The translations under genes and the position numbers were made by a program. The notes beneath the pieces are model-generated. The model was not told the origin of the DNA. It searched no databases and saw only the letters and a program-made list of their open reading frames with translations. A stretch of DNA of 25,183 nt from JBFWNZ01 sp050250795 (GTDB lineage: Bacteria > Pseudomonadota > Alphaproteobacteria > UBA8366): positions 1 through 25,183 of the forward strand of contig JBFWNZ010000010.1 of assembly GCA_050250795.1 (NCBI GenBank). Reading direction: 5' to 3'. Below, piece after piece: positions 15,500 through 22,845 of this stretch. Each line of letters opens with the position of its first letter. Positions within the stretch are counted from its first letter, which is position 1.

Positions 15500-15991
15500 A
15501 TGAGCGACGAGAACGAGACCGGCGGCGATGCCGGAGCGGCCCAGGCCGGCGCCGGCGCACCGCCCCTGGCCATCCGCGCGCAGTACATCAAGGACCTCTC
15601 CTTCGAAAGCCCTGCCGCGCCCCAGGTCTTCTATCAGGGCAGCGGCAATCCCAGCGTCTCGATCCAGGTCAACGTCACGGCCGACCGGCTGGAAGAGAAG
15701 CTGTTCGAGGTCGTGCTGAATGTCGAAGCCCGCGCGGACACCGATGCCGGCGAGCCGGTGTTCGTCGTCGAGCTGGCCTATGGCGGCGTCGTGCAGGTCG
15801 GCGCCGTGCCGGATGAACATGTGCGGCCGCTGATCCTGATCGAAGGGCCGCGCCTGCTGTTCCCGTTCGCGCGCGCCGTGGTTGCCGACGTCACCCGCGA
15901 CGGTGGATTCCCGCCGCTGATGATCGCGCCGATCGACTTCGTCGACATGTTCCGGCGGGGTCTGGCCGAAGGCGGTCCGCAGACCGCCTGA
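15500..15991 (+). CDS. secB: Protein-export chaperone SecB
   Basis: SecB is a tetrameric cytosolic chaperone that keeps preproteins unfolded and passes them to SecA. The 163-residue protein has the family core: IRAQYIKDLSFESPAAP at about 25-41, the FEVVLNVEA and VFVVELAYGGVVQV strands, and LLFPFARAVVADVTRDGGFP near residues 119-138. The N-terminal 22 residues are an acidic/Gly-Ala tail, and the acidic surface expected for SecA binding is present. The ATG at 15500 follows GGACGGAG. It converges on dnaQ with only 13 nt between stop codons. Confidence 0.97.
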   Translation: MSDENETGGDAGAAQAGAGAPPLAIRAQYIKDLSFESPAAPQVFYQGSGNPSVSIQVNVTADRLEEKLFEVVLNVEARADTDAGEPVFVVELAYGGVVQVGAVPDEHVRPLILIEGPRLLFPFARAVVADVTRDGGFPPLMIAPIDFVDMFRRGLAEGGPQTA

Positions 15992-16002
15992 TCGCGGCGA
16001 TC
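15971..16002. terminator. Tandem hairpins at the secB/dnaQ convergence
   Basis: GGCGGTC-CGCA-GACCGCC (15971-15988) is a perfect 7-bp stem inside the last secB codons. It is followed by GATCGC-G-GCGATC (15990-16002), a perfect 13-bp palindrome spanning the stop. No T-tract follows on either strand, so they may stop polymerase only weakly or protect the 3' ends. Confidence 0.35.
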
Positions 16003-16004
16003 CG

Positions 16005-16679
16005 CTACTGCGCCCAGACCGGATCGGTCAGGCGCTTGAGGAAGGCGGCATGCGCCGCCGCCTCTTCGGCCGTCAGGGCATGCGGCCGGGGCGCACGCTC
16101 CGGCCGCGCGGCCCGTGCCGCCGCCCGGGCCGTGGCGATGCTGGCCAGCGCCAGGTCCGGCTGGCGGCCCCCGACCAGTTCCAGATAGACCTCGGCCAGC
16201 AATTCGGCATCGAGCAGGGCGCCGTGCTTGGTCCGCGCGGTGTTGTCGATCTCGAACCGCCGGCACAAAGCGTCCAGGCTTGCCTGGGCACCGGGGAAGC
16301 GCGTGCGCGCCATCTGCACCGTGTCGATGGCCCGCTCGCGCGCCAGCGGCGCATGGCGGCCGCCGAGCAAGGCGAGCTCGGCATTCAGGAATCCCATATC
16401 GAAGGCGGCGTTATGGATCACCAGCCGGGCATCGCCGATGAAGTCCATGAAGGCGTCGGCGATGTCGGCGAAGACCGGATGCGTCGCCAGAAACGCCTCG
16501 GACAGCCCATGCACGTTGAAGGCTTCCAACGGCATGTCGCGCTCGGGATTGACATATTGGTGGAACACCCGCCCGGTCGGCAGATGGTTGACCAGCTCGA
16601 TGCAGCCGATTTCGACCACGCGATGCCCGGATGCCGGATCGAGCCCGGTGGTTTCCGTGTCCAGCACGATCTCGCGCAT
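16005..16679 (-). CDS. dnaQ: DNA polymerase III epsilon subunit (3'-5' proofreading exonuclease)
   Basis: DnaQ proofreads within the replicative polymerase core. The 224-residue protein has a complete DEDDh exonuclease site: Asp7 and Glu9 in LDTETTG, Asp94 in HNAAFDMGF, His152 and Asp157 in KHGALLDAE. Residues 180-224 are the Ala/Arg-rich tail that usually contacts the alpha subunit. It is the last gene of the coaE-dnaQ side of the operon, 15 nt after coaE, and lies close to the probable replication origin. Confidence 0.97.
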   Translation of the reverse strand: MREIVLDTETTGLDPASGHRVVEIGCIELVNHLPTGRVFHQYVNPERDMPLEAFNVHGLSEAFLATHPVFADIADAFMDFIGDARLVIHNAAFDMGFLNAELALLGGRHAPLARERAIDTVQMARTRFPGAQASLDALCRRFEIDNTARTKHGALLDAELLAEVYLELVGGRQPDLALASIATARAAARAARPERAPRPHALTAEEAAAHAAFLKRLTDPVWAQ

Positions 16680-16694
16680 GCGCTCGCTCCCCCC

Positions 16695-17354
16695 TCAGGG
16701 CCGGCGCCGGCGCCAGCGCGGCACCGGGCGCGGCGGCCAATGGCAGCCATCGGCGTCCTTGAGCAGTCTGACGACCCGGTGCAGCCCGCGCAAGGTCACG
16801 CGGCGGCCCAGGCTGGTGGGCACGATGAAGTCGGCGCGGCGGCGCTTCTTCGCATCCGGCATCTGCCGCGCCCGGATCTCGGCCAGCCGCGTCGCGGTCA
16901 TCCCCGGCCGGCGCAGCACCCGGACCGCCTGGATCGCCGGCGGCGCCTGAACCAGGATCGACCGGTCGCAGCCCTTGTCGCCATCGGTCTCGAACAGCAA
17001 CGGAATGTCGAGCACGACCATGCGCGCCCGGCGACGCGACGCCCGCTCCAGGAAACGGCGCTTCACCATGCCGACCATGGGGTGCAGGATCGCCTCCAGC
17101 CGCTTCAACGCCGCCGGATTGCCGAAGACCTGCGCGCCCAGCTTGGGCCGCTCGACCCGCCGCCGTCCGTCCGGCGTCTCCACCGTGCAGCCGGGAAAGG
17201 CGGCTTCGACCTGGGCCACCGCCGCGCCGCCGGGACCGAGCAATTGATGGATCGACGCGTCGGCATCGTGAATCGGCAGACCCATCCGCCGCAGCATCGC
17301 CGCGGCCGTGCTCTTTCCCATGCCGATGGAGCCGGTCAGGCCAAGGATGATCAT
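16695..17354 (-). CDS. coaE: Dephospho-CoA kinase
   Basis: CoaE phosphorylates dephospho-CoA in the last step of coenzyme A synthesis. The 219-residue protein opens MIILGLTGSIGMGKSTAAAM with the P-loop at 8-16 (GSIGMGKST), followed by the substrate-binding HDAD segment near 32-35 and the family LDIPLLFETDGD and ARQMPDAKKRRRADFIV motifs. The C-terminus is Arg/Pro-rich and slightly longer than usual. The ATG at 17354 overlaps the aroE stop (ATGA), which also rejects the longer upstream open frame. Confidence 0.97.
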   Translation of the reverse strand: MIILGLTGSIGMGKSTAAAMLRRMGLPIHDADASIHQLLGPGGAAVAQVEAAFPGCTVETPDGRRRVERPKLGAQVFGNPAALKRLEAILHPMVGMVKRRFLERASRRRARMVVLDIPLLFETDGDKGCDRSILVQAPPAIQAVRVLRRPGMTATRLAEIRARQMPDAKKRRRADFIVPTSLGRRVTLRGLHRVVRLLKDADGCHWPPRPVPRWRRRRP

Positions 17355-18208
17355 CTGAGCGCTTCCAAAACGAATTTTCTTTGTTCTTCGGTAACTTCCG
17401 GGTCGCGGCCGAACCATTCCCTAAAGCCGGGACGACCCTGATGCAGCAGCATGGCAAGGCCGTCCACCGCCAGATTGCCCCGCGCCCGCGCCGCAGCCAG
17501 CAAGGGTGTCTCCAGCGGCGCATAGACAAGGTCGTTGACCACGGCCGCGACCGGCAGGGTAGCCAGATCGACCTCCAGCGGCGGCTCACCGGTCATGCCG
17601 AGGCTGGTCGAGTTGACGACCAGGGCCGCATCGGCCAGGGCTTCGCGATGCCGGTCCCAGGCCACCGCCTCGACCGGGCCGTCGAAACTGTCGGCCAGCG
17701 CCTGGGCCCGCTCGACGGAGCGGTTGACCACACGGATCAGCGGCGCGCCGCAATCCAGCAATCCGCCGACCACCGCGCGGGCCGCTCCGCCCGCACCGAG
17801 CACGACGGCCGGCCCCGCCGTCGCCGACCACGCGCCGCCGGCCTTGCGGCAACCCTCGCGCAGCCCTTCCAGAAAACCGAAGGCATCGCTGTTGCTGCCA
17901 TGGATGCTGCCGTCGGACTGGACCACCAGCGTGTTGACCGCGCCGATCCGTCGGGCCAAAGGATCGACGATATCGCAAAGGCTTACGACGTGTTCCTTAT
18001 GCGGGATCGTCACATTCACGCCGCGCAGTCCAAGGACCGGCAGCGCCGCGACGGCCTGGCGCAGATTGTCCGGATGGACGGGAAAGGCGATGTAGATGCC
18101 GTCGATCCCGTAATGCTGCAGCCAATAGCCGTGCAGACGCGGCGACTGGGTGTGCGAAATCGGCCAGCCGAAGATTCCGGCGACACGCGATTTGCCGGTG
18201 AGCGTCAT
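17351..18208 (-). CDS. aroE: Shikimate dehydrogenase (NADP+)
   Basis: AroE reduces 3-dehydroshikimate to shikimate in aromatic amino acid synthesis. The 285-residue protein has the shikimate-binding SHTQSPRLH at 18-26, the catalytic Lys71 in TIPHKEHV and Asp108 in GSNSDAFGF, and an NADP loop GAGGAARAVV followed by a VVNRSVERA segment whose Arg favours NADP. The ATG at 18208 is 7 nt after the maf stop and starts at the expected MTLTGKSRVAGIFGWPISHT. It overlaps coaE. Confidence 0.97.
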   Translation of the reverse strand: MTLTGKSRVAGIFGWPISHTQSPRLHGYWLQHYGIDGIYIAFPVHPDNLRQAVAALPVLGLRGVNVTIPHKEHVVSLCDIVDPLARRIGAVNTLVVQSDGSIHGSNSDAFGFLEGLREGCRKAGGAWSATAGPAVVLGAGGAARAVVGGLLDCGAPLIRVVNRSVERAQALADSFDGPVEAVAWDRHREALADAALVVNSTSLGMTGEPPLEVDLATLPVAAVVNDLVYAPLETPLLAAARARGNLAVDGLAMLLHQGRPGFREWFGRDPEVTEEQRKFVLEALR

Positions 18209-18215
18209 GGATGTC

Positions 18216-18818
18216 CTATTCCGGAAGGGCGCCGCGGCCGCGCAGGAAGTCGAGCAGCGGCAGCAGGGGCAGGCCGAGAATGGTGAAATAGTCGCCCTCG
18301 ATCCGGGCAAAGAGATGCGAACCCAGGCCCTCGAGCTGATAGGCCCCGACGGACTGGCAGACCCGGTCGCCGGCCCGGTCGAGATACCAGTCGAGAAAGG
18401 CGTCGCCGAACGGCCGCACGGTCATGCGCGCGCGGTCGAGATGCTGCCAGATCACGGACTCGCCCTGGACCACGCAAACCGCTGCCAGCAGTTCATGCAT
18501 CCGGCCGCGCAAGGACAGCAATTGCCGCCGCGCCGCATCGCGGTCCACGGGCTTATCGAACCAGGTATTCCCGCAGACCAGCATCTGATCGGCCCCGATG
18601 ACAAGCGCATCGGGGTTATGCGCCGCAACCCGCCGCGCCTTCAATTCGGCCAGGGTCTGCGCCACATCCCCCGCCGGCCTGCCTTCTGCGGCAAAGGCTT
18701 CCTTGACCTCGGACTCGTCGATCGCAGCCGGAACGCGCTCGACCGCGAGTCCGGCGCCTTCGAGAATTGCCGCCCGCGACGCGCTGGCCGATGCCAGGAT
18801 GATGCGTTCGCCGGTCAT
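18216..18818 (-). CDS. maf: Maf-family nucleoside triphosphate pyrophosphatase
   Basis: Maf proteins hydrolyse non-canonical or modified nucleotides. The 200-residue protein has the signature ILASASASRAAIL near the start (6-18), an ESEVKEAFAAEGR segment, VIGADQML, KPVDRDAARRQLLSLRGRMHE and VGAYQLEGLGSHLFARIEGDYFTILGLPLLPL. From sequence alone I cannot decide between YhdE-like dTTP/UTP and YceF-like m7GTP specificity. The ATG at 18818 overlaps the ppsR stop (ATGA). The ppsR-maf-aroE-coaE-dnaQ order is a standard origin-proximal alphaproteobacterial block. Confidence 0.95.
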   Translation of the reverse strand: MTGERIILASASASRAAILEGAGLAVERVPAAIDESEVKEAFAAEGRPAGDVAQTLAELKARRVAAHNPDALVIGADQMLVCGNTWFDKPVDRDAARRQLLSLRGRMHELLAAVCVVQGESVIWQHLDRARMTVRPFGDAFLDWYLDRAGDRVCQSVGAYQLEGLGSHLFARIEGDYFTILGLPLLPLLDFLRGRGALPE

Positions 18819-19678
18819 CCGGCCGCCTGCGGATGCCGCTTGGCCATCAGTTGGAGAATCGCGGCCGCGGTCTCCTCGATGGATCGCCGGGTCACATCGA
18901 TGATGGGCCAGTTGTTCTCGATGCACAGCCGTTTCGCGGTGATCACTTCCTCGCGGACCGTGTCCGGATCGACGTAATCGGTCTCGTCGCGCTCCGTCAG
19001 CAGGCGCAGCCGGTTCTTGCGAATCTGGATCAGCCGCTCCGGATCGTTGGTCAGACCGACGACCAGGGGTCCGCCGGGCTCGCGATCGATCCCCTCAAGC
19101 CCGTCCGGCAACGGAACCCCGGGAACGACGGGAACATTCGCCGCCTTGATTCCCCGATTGGCGAGATACATGCAGGTCGGCGTCTTCGATGTGCGGGAGA
19201 CGCCGACGAGGATGACATCGGCATTCTTGAGCGTCCAGGTCGACTGCCCGTCATCATGCGCCATGGCAAAGGTCATGGCGTCGATGCGGTCGAAATACTC
19301 GGCGTTGAGGACATGCTGCCCGCCCGGCTGGCCCCGGCTCTTGAGCCCGAGATAGGCGGAAACCGTGGCGATCACAGGATCGAGGATCGGAATGCACGGA
19401 ATCTGCAAGCGGCCGCAGCCTTCCTGAAGCGCCTGGCGCAGCTTGTCGTTGACCACCGTGAACATGACGATCCCGGGGTTTTCCGAGATATTCGCAAGGA
19501 TCCGTTCGATCTGGTTCGTGGTCCGCACCAGGGACCAGTGATGCTCGATCGGCTCTATCCCCGCGAACTGGGCCATGCAGGCCCGCGCGACACTGTGCAC
19601 TGTCTCGCCCGTGGCATCGGACACGAGATGCAGATGGAAGGGGCGAATGTCGGGATCGGTATCGTCGGCCGGAGTCAT
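18815..19678 (-). CDS. ppsR: Pyruvate,phosphate dikinase / PEP synthase regulatory protein (DUF299)
   Basis: This is a bifunctional serine/threonine kinase and phosphorylase that switches PEP synthase or pyruvate,phosphate dikinase off and on by ADP-dependent phosphorylation and phosphate-dependent dephosphorylation. The 287-residue protein has the family's HLHLVSDATGETVHSVARA near residues 15-33, the P-loop-like GVSRTSKT at 159-166 and a conserved RLCIENNWPIIDVTRRSIEETAA end. The ATG at 19678 follows GGAA by about 7 nt; a TTG at 19684 would add two residues. It faces away from the probable origin, and the homologous gene flanks oriC in Caulobacter and the start of the Rickettsia numbering (RP001). 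Confidence 0.94.
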   Translation of the reverse strand: MTPADDTDPDIRPFHLHLVSDATGETVHSVARACMAQFAGIEPIEHHWSLVRTTNQIERILANISENPGIVMFTVVNDKLRQALQEGCGRLQIPCIPILDPVIATVSAYLGLKSRGQPGGQHVLNAEYFDRIDAMTFAMAHDDGQSTWTLKNADVILVGVSRTSKTPTCMYLANRGIKAANVPVVPGVPLPDGLEGIDREPGGPLVVGLTNDPERLIQIRKNRLRLLTERDETDYVDPDTVREEVITAKRLCIENNWPIIDVTRRSIEETAAAILQLMAKRHPQAAG

Positions 19679-19827
19679 GCACAAAATTCCGGGACAAGGC
19701 TGTGGACAGAAAACGGGTTATCCCCCGTTGCGAAGCCATCCTGCCGATGGGTGAGGATATCCGGACGACGATCCAGACAACCGTCCAAGGCGGATCGATT
19801 TATCCCATGCCGGGGACGACTCGCAGA

Positions 19828-19887
19828 CCATACGATCCGGCAACCGATCCATCCCCGGTTTCCGATGCGGCCGAATGCCATACGATC
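19828..19887. repeat. 10-bp direct repeat CCATACGATC within the origin region
   Basis: CCATACGATC occurs at 19828-19837 and again at 19878-19887, exactly 50 bp apart (about five helical turns). The copies would therefore sit on the same face of the DNA. Confidence 0.6.
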
Positions 19888-19910
19888 ATGCGCTTTGCAG
19901 CGATCCATCC
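19845..19910. repeat. 10-bp direct repeat CGATCCATCC within the origin region
   Basis: CGATCCATCC occurs at 19845-19854 and 19901-19910, 56 bp apart. Its GATCCA core is shared with 19769-19774 and with the Caulobacter G-box form of the DnaA site (TGATCCACA), so it may be a species-specific DnaA or regulator site. Confidence 0.55.
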
Positions 19911-19995
19911 GGGCATCTATACACAGCCGGACGGATGTTGCACAGGGAACTGGGGACGAATTGCCCGCCTGCCGGTAATCCCCAGGACTCACCGC

Positions 19996-20030
19996 AATAC
20001 AATCACTTCTACAAAGATATTTCTTTGAAT
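19996..20030. other. AT-rich candidate DNA unwinding element
   Basis: Only 8 of 35 bases are G or C, in a region otherwise roughly two-thirds GC. It lies at the hemE side of the DnaA-box cluster, where the duplex-unwinding element would be expected. It may also contain the hemE promoter -10 (TACAAT at 19998-20003 or GATATT at 20016-20021), which alone could explain some of its AT content. Confidence 0.55.
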
Positions 20031-20049
20031 CGATGAAGGAGAAGAACGG

Positions 20050-21084
20050 GTGAGCGACGGGAATAAGCCCCTGCTTCGTGCCCTGGCCGGAGAAGTTCTG
20101 CATCGGCCGCCCATCTGGCTGATGCGGCAGGCCGGGCGCTATCTGCCGGAGTACCGGCGGGTTCGGGCGGAAGCCGGCAGTTTTCTCGATCTTTGCTATA
20201 CGCCGTCGGCTGCGGCCGAAGTCACGTTGCAGCCGGTCCGGCGGTTCGGGATGGATGCCGCGATCCTGTTTTCGGACATTCTGGTCATCCCGCATGCTCT
20301 GGGCCAGCAGGTGGATTTCGTCGAGGGTACGGGACCGGTGCTGGCACCTCTGCGGGATGCAGCAGCCGTGCTGCGTCTGGGAAAGCCGGATGATCTGACG
20401 AAACTGGCGCCTGTTCTGGAAACGGTCGAGCGGGTGCGGGCGGGCTTGCCGGCCACCGCCGCCCTGATCGGTTTCGCCGGTGCGCCCTGGACCGTCGCGA
20501 CCTATATGGTCGAGGGCGGTTCCACCAAGGAATTCAGCGAGATAAAGAAATTCTTTCTGCGCGATTCCGAAGCGTTTCAGGTGCTTATCGACAATCTTGT
20601 CGAGGCGACGGCAGCCTATCTCATCGCGCAGGTCGAGCATGGCGCCGAGGTTTTGCAGATATTCGACACCCATGCCGGCGTTCTCGACGAAGCGGCCTTC
20701 CAGCGCTGGGTCGAAGAACCGACTGCCGCCATCGTCGCGCGGGTAAGGCAGCGTTTTCCCGCCGTCCCGATCATCGGTTTCCCGCGCGGTAGCGGAAGCG
20801 CCTATCCGCGCTATGCCGAAGCAACCGGCGTGACGGCGGTCGGTCTCGATACGGCGGTTCCGCTCGGCTGGGCGCGTGAAAACTTGCAGGCGCGCTGGCC
20901 GATCCAAGGCAATCTGGATCCCGTATATCTGCTGACAGGCGGTCCGGGCATGCTGGCGGCAGCGGATCGGATTCTGTCCGCATGGAGAGCCGGTCCCTTC
21001 GTCTTCAATCTGGGCCATGGAATCCACAAGGACACGCCACCGCAGCATGTCGCCGCCCTGATCGCGCATCTTCGCGCCGGATAG
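20050..21084 (+). CDS. hemE: Uroporphyrinogen III decarboxylase
   Basis: HemE decarboxylates four acetate side chains of uroporphyrinogen III to give coproporphyrinogen III in haem synthesis. The 344-residue protein has the signature PPIWLMRQAGRYLPEYR at 20-36 with the substrate-binding arginines, the catalytic Asp in AAILFSDILVIP and the second signature GFAGAPWTVATYMVEGG. The C-terminal FNLGHGIHKDTPPQHV is complete. The start is GTG at 20050, chosen because AAGGAG (20036-20041) precedes it at 8 nt and the protein then starts as in homologues. It opens the hemE-hemH-hemJ series, immediately right of the probable origin. Confidence 0.98.
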   Translation: MSDGNKPLLRALAGEVLHRPPIWLMRQAGRYLPEYRRVRAEAGSFLDLCYTPSAAAEVTLQPVRRFGMDAAILFSDILVIPHALGQQVDFVEGTGPVLAPLRDAAAVLRLGKPDDLTKLAPVLETVERVRAGLPATAALIGFAGAPWTVATYMVEGGSTKEFSEIKKFFLRDSEAFQVLIDNLVEATAAYLIAQVEHGAEVLQIFDTHAGVLDEAAFQRWVEEPTAAIVARVRQRFPAVPIIGFPRGSGSAYPRYAEATGVTAVGLDTAVPLGWARENLQARWPIQGNLDPVYLLTGGPGMLAAADRILSAWRAGPFVFNLGHGIHKDTPPQHVAALIAHLRAG

Positions 21085-21093
21085 GAATGGACC

Positions 21094-22146
21094 ATGGTCG
21101 AGGGCAACGGACCGCGGATCGCGGTGATCCTTTTCAATCTCGGCGGTCCGGACCGACCGGATGCGGTGCGCCCCTTTCTGGTGAATCTGTTCAGCGATCC
21201 TGCGATTCTGCGCGTGCCGGGCCCATTTCGCTGGATATTGGCGCGCCTGATCGCCGGGCGTCGCGCCGGCATCGCGAAAGGCATCTACGAGCAGTTGGGT
21301 GGAGGCTCGCCGCTGCTGCCAAACACCGAGGCGCAGGCGCGCGCCCTGGAAGCGCATTTCGAGCATGGCCAGGTTCGCGCCTTCGTCTGCATGCGGTATT
21401 GGCATCCGATGGCCGATGAAGTCGCCGGAGCCGTCCGCGACTGGCGTCCGGATCGCATTCTGCTGCTGCCGCTGTATCCGCAGTTTTCGACCACGACCAC
21501 GGCCTCATCGCTGAAGGACTGGGATCGTGCAACCCGCCAGGCGGGTCTGTCGGCCGACACCGTCGCCTATTGCTGCTATCCGACCTTGCCCGGATTTGTC
21601 GCGGCGATAGCGGATCTCATTCGTCCGGCGCTGGCGGCGGCCCGGACAGACGGGCCGGTGCGCGTGCTGTTCTCGGCGCATGGTTTGCCGAAACGCGTGG
21701 TCGAGGGCGGCGATCCGTATCAATGGCAGGTCGAGCAGACCGCAGCAGCCGTCATACGGGCGCTGGACGAACCCGGTCTCGACCATGCGGTCTGTTATCA
21801 GAGCCGGGTCGGGCCGTTGGAATGGATCGGTCCATCGACGGATTCGGAAATCGAACGGGCGGGCCGGGAGCGCCGCTCGGTCGTGCTGGTCCCGGTTGCG
21901 TTCGTTTCGGAGCACTACGAAACATTGGTGGAGTTGGACGTCGAATACCGTCATCTGGCCGAACGCAGCGGCGTGCCCGGTTATCGGCGGGTTGCGACGG
22001 TGGGAACCCACCCGCTGTTCATCGAAGGTCTGGCAGGGATCGTTCGTGCCGCAGATTGCGCGTGCATCGGCATCTATTGCGCCGAGGGCGGACGCCTTTG
22101 CCCGGCGGCATGGGCCGGATGCGGGCTGCAACAGGAAGGACGATGA
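21094..22146 (+). CDS. hemH: Ferrochelatase
   Basis: HemH inserts Fe(II) into protoporphyrin IX (or coproporphyrin in some lineages). The 350-residue protein has the catalytic His196 in FSAHGLPKR and Glu273 in FVSEHYETL, plus the PLYPQFSTTTTASS strand at 126-139. The C-terminal tail carries five cysteines at 322, 324, 329, 336 and 343. Some alphaproteobacterial ferrochelatases, Caulobacter's among them, bind a [2Fe-2S] cluster through C-terminal cysteines; this tail is a plausible site but its spacing would need alignment. It begins 9 nt after hemE and its stop lies just before hemJ. Confidence 0.97.
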   Translation: MVEGNGPRIAVILFNLGGPDRPDAVRPFLVNLFSDPAILRVPGPFRWILARLIAGRRAGIAKGIYEQLGGGSPLLPNTEAQARALEAHFEHGQVRAFVCMRYWHPMADEVAGAVRDWRPDRILLLPLYPQFSTTTTASSLKDWDRATRQAGLSADTVAYCCYPTLPGFVAAIADLIRPALAAARTDGPVRVLFSAHGLPKRVVEGGDPYQWQVEQTAAAVIRALDEPGLDHAVCYQSRVGPLEWIGPSTDSEIERAGRERRSVVLVPVAFVSEHYETLVELDVEYRHLAERSGVPGYRRVATVGTHPLFIEGLAGIVRAADCACIGIYCAEGGRLCPAAWAGCGLQQEGR

Positions 22147-22147
22147 A

Positions 22148-22582
22148 ATGGGGATCGAACTGTATCAATGGGTGAAAGCGGTCCACCTGATCGCGGTGAT
22201 CTCATGGATGGCGGGGCTGCTCTATCTGCCGCGGCTGTTCGTCTATCACGCCGATGCCGAGCCGGGCAGCGCGATGTCCGAAACCTTCAAGGTCATGGAG
22301 CGCCGCCTGCTTCGCGCGATCATGAACCCGGCGATGATCGTGACATGGGCCGCCGGCCTGCTGATGCTGCATTGGAGCGGCGTCTGGACCGAGGGCTGGA
22401 TGCACGCCAAGCTGGCCCTGGTCATCGGCCTGACGGCGATGCATATGGCAATGGCATCGTGGCGGCGTGCCTTCGCCGAGGATCGCAACCGGCGGCCGGC
22501 ACGTTTTTACCGCATCGCGAACGAGGTCCCGACGGTGGCGATGATCCTGATCGTCGTCCTGGTCATCGTGCAGCCATTCTGA
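22148..22582 (+). CDS. hemJ: Protoporphyrinogen IX oxidase HemJ
   Basis: HemJ is a haem-containing membrane protein that oxidises protoporphyrinogen IX in many bacteria lacking HemG or HemY. The 144-residue protein has four predicted membrane helices (about 9-31, 56-76, 83-104 and 126-143). The family's KAVHLIAVISWMAGLLYLPR stretch includes the conserved His13. The ATG at 22148 follows AGGAAGGA and comes one base after the hemH stop, so the two are likely co-translated. Its presence explains how the hemE-hemH pathway is completed at the oxidase step; coproporphyrinogen oxidase is not in this window. Confidence 0.95.
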   Translation: MGIELYQWVKAVHLIAVISWMAGLLYLPRLFVYHADAEPGSAMSETFKVMERRLLRAIMNPAMIVTWAAGLLMLHWSGVWTEGWMHAKLALVIGLTAMHMAMASWRRAFAEDRNRRPARFYRIANEVPTVAMILIVVLVIVQPF

Positions 22583-22621
22583 TTACGGGCGGGGCTGCGA
22601 CGATTTTCCCGACATAAGCGC

Positions 22622-22649
22622 TTGTGCCGGACCGGCGTTGCGCTATATT
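22622..22649 (+). promoter_or_regulatory. Candidate promoter for rho
   Basis: TTGTGC (22622-22627) and TATATT (22644-22649) are spaced 16 nt apart, a reasonable housekeeping promoter. Transcription from it would give a leader of roughly 190 nt before the rho ATG. It lies 40 nt past hemJ, so rho may also be reached by readthrough. Confidence 0.45.
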
Positions 22650-22685
22650 CCGCTGGCAGAGGGGTGATCGCTCGGATTACCCGTC

Positions 22686-22716
22686 GGTGCAGGTTTGCAC
22701 CTGCCCCTTTTCTCTC
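22686..22716 (+). promoter_or_regulatory. Alternative hairpins in the rho leader
   Basis: GGTGCA (22686-22691) can pair with TGCACC (22696-22701). GCAGGT (22689-22694) can instead pair with ACCTGC (22699-22704). The two stems overlap and exclude each other, and the second is followed by CCCTTTTCTCTC. This is attenuator-like, though stems are only 6 bp. In E. coli rho is autoregulated through its leader, so a control role is plausible but unproven. Confidence 0.4.
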
Positions 22717-22845
22717 AACATCCCTTCGCCACGTATCGTCCCGCCGGCTGGCGCCGTTTACGACACGGTATGGATATTGCCAGACCCGCGACTCGACCGC
22801 TGAGACGAATCCCAAAAAATCAAACAGTTGCAGACGGACATTGTC

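Larger units (their letters stand above)
19685..20049. other. Probable chromosomal replication origin (oriC)
   Basis: This 365-bp gap lies between ppsR (minus) and hemE (plus), the setting of the Caulobacter origin. DnaA-box-like 9-mers against TTATNCACA are CTATACACA (19917-19925, one mismatch), TGTTGCACA (19936-19944, two), TTATCCCCC (19718-19726, two), TAATCCCCA (19976-19984, two) and, inverted, TGTGGACAG (19701-19709, two). TCCCCA (19979) and its complement TGGGGA (19951) match the weak W-box described for Caulobacter. Two 10-bp direct repeats occur, and the side next to hemE is AT-rich. No TTAA-N7-TTAA CtrA site is present. No gene fits: frames crossing it are on the wrong strand or lack family features. 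The promoters of ppsR and hemE must also lie here. Confidence 0.8.

Noticed and set aside
19702..20028. A 108-codon plus-strand frame inside the ppsR-hemE gap
   Set aside because: No family resemblance and no ribosome binding site; it covers the DnaA-box-like sites and direct repeats, which explain the sequence better.
19685..20049. CtrA-type TTAA-N7-TTAA sites in the origin
   Set aside because: Looked for because of the Caulobacter parallel; no TTAA is visible in this stretch.
19675..21405. A 576-codon minus-strand frame across the probable origin and hemE
   Set aside because: It is antisense to hemE and the start of hemH and shows no protein family features; the coding strand is clear from HemE and HemH motifs.
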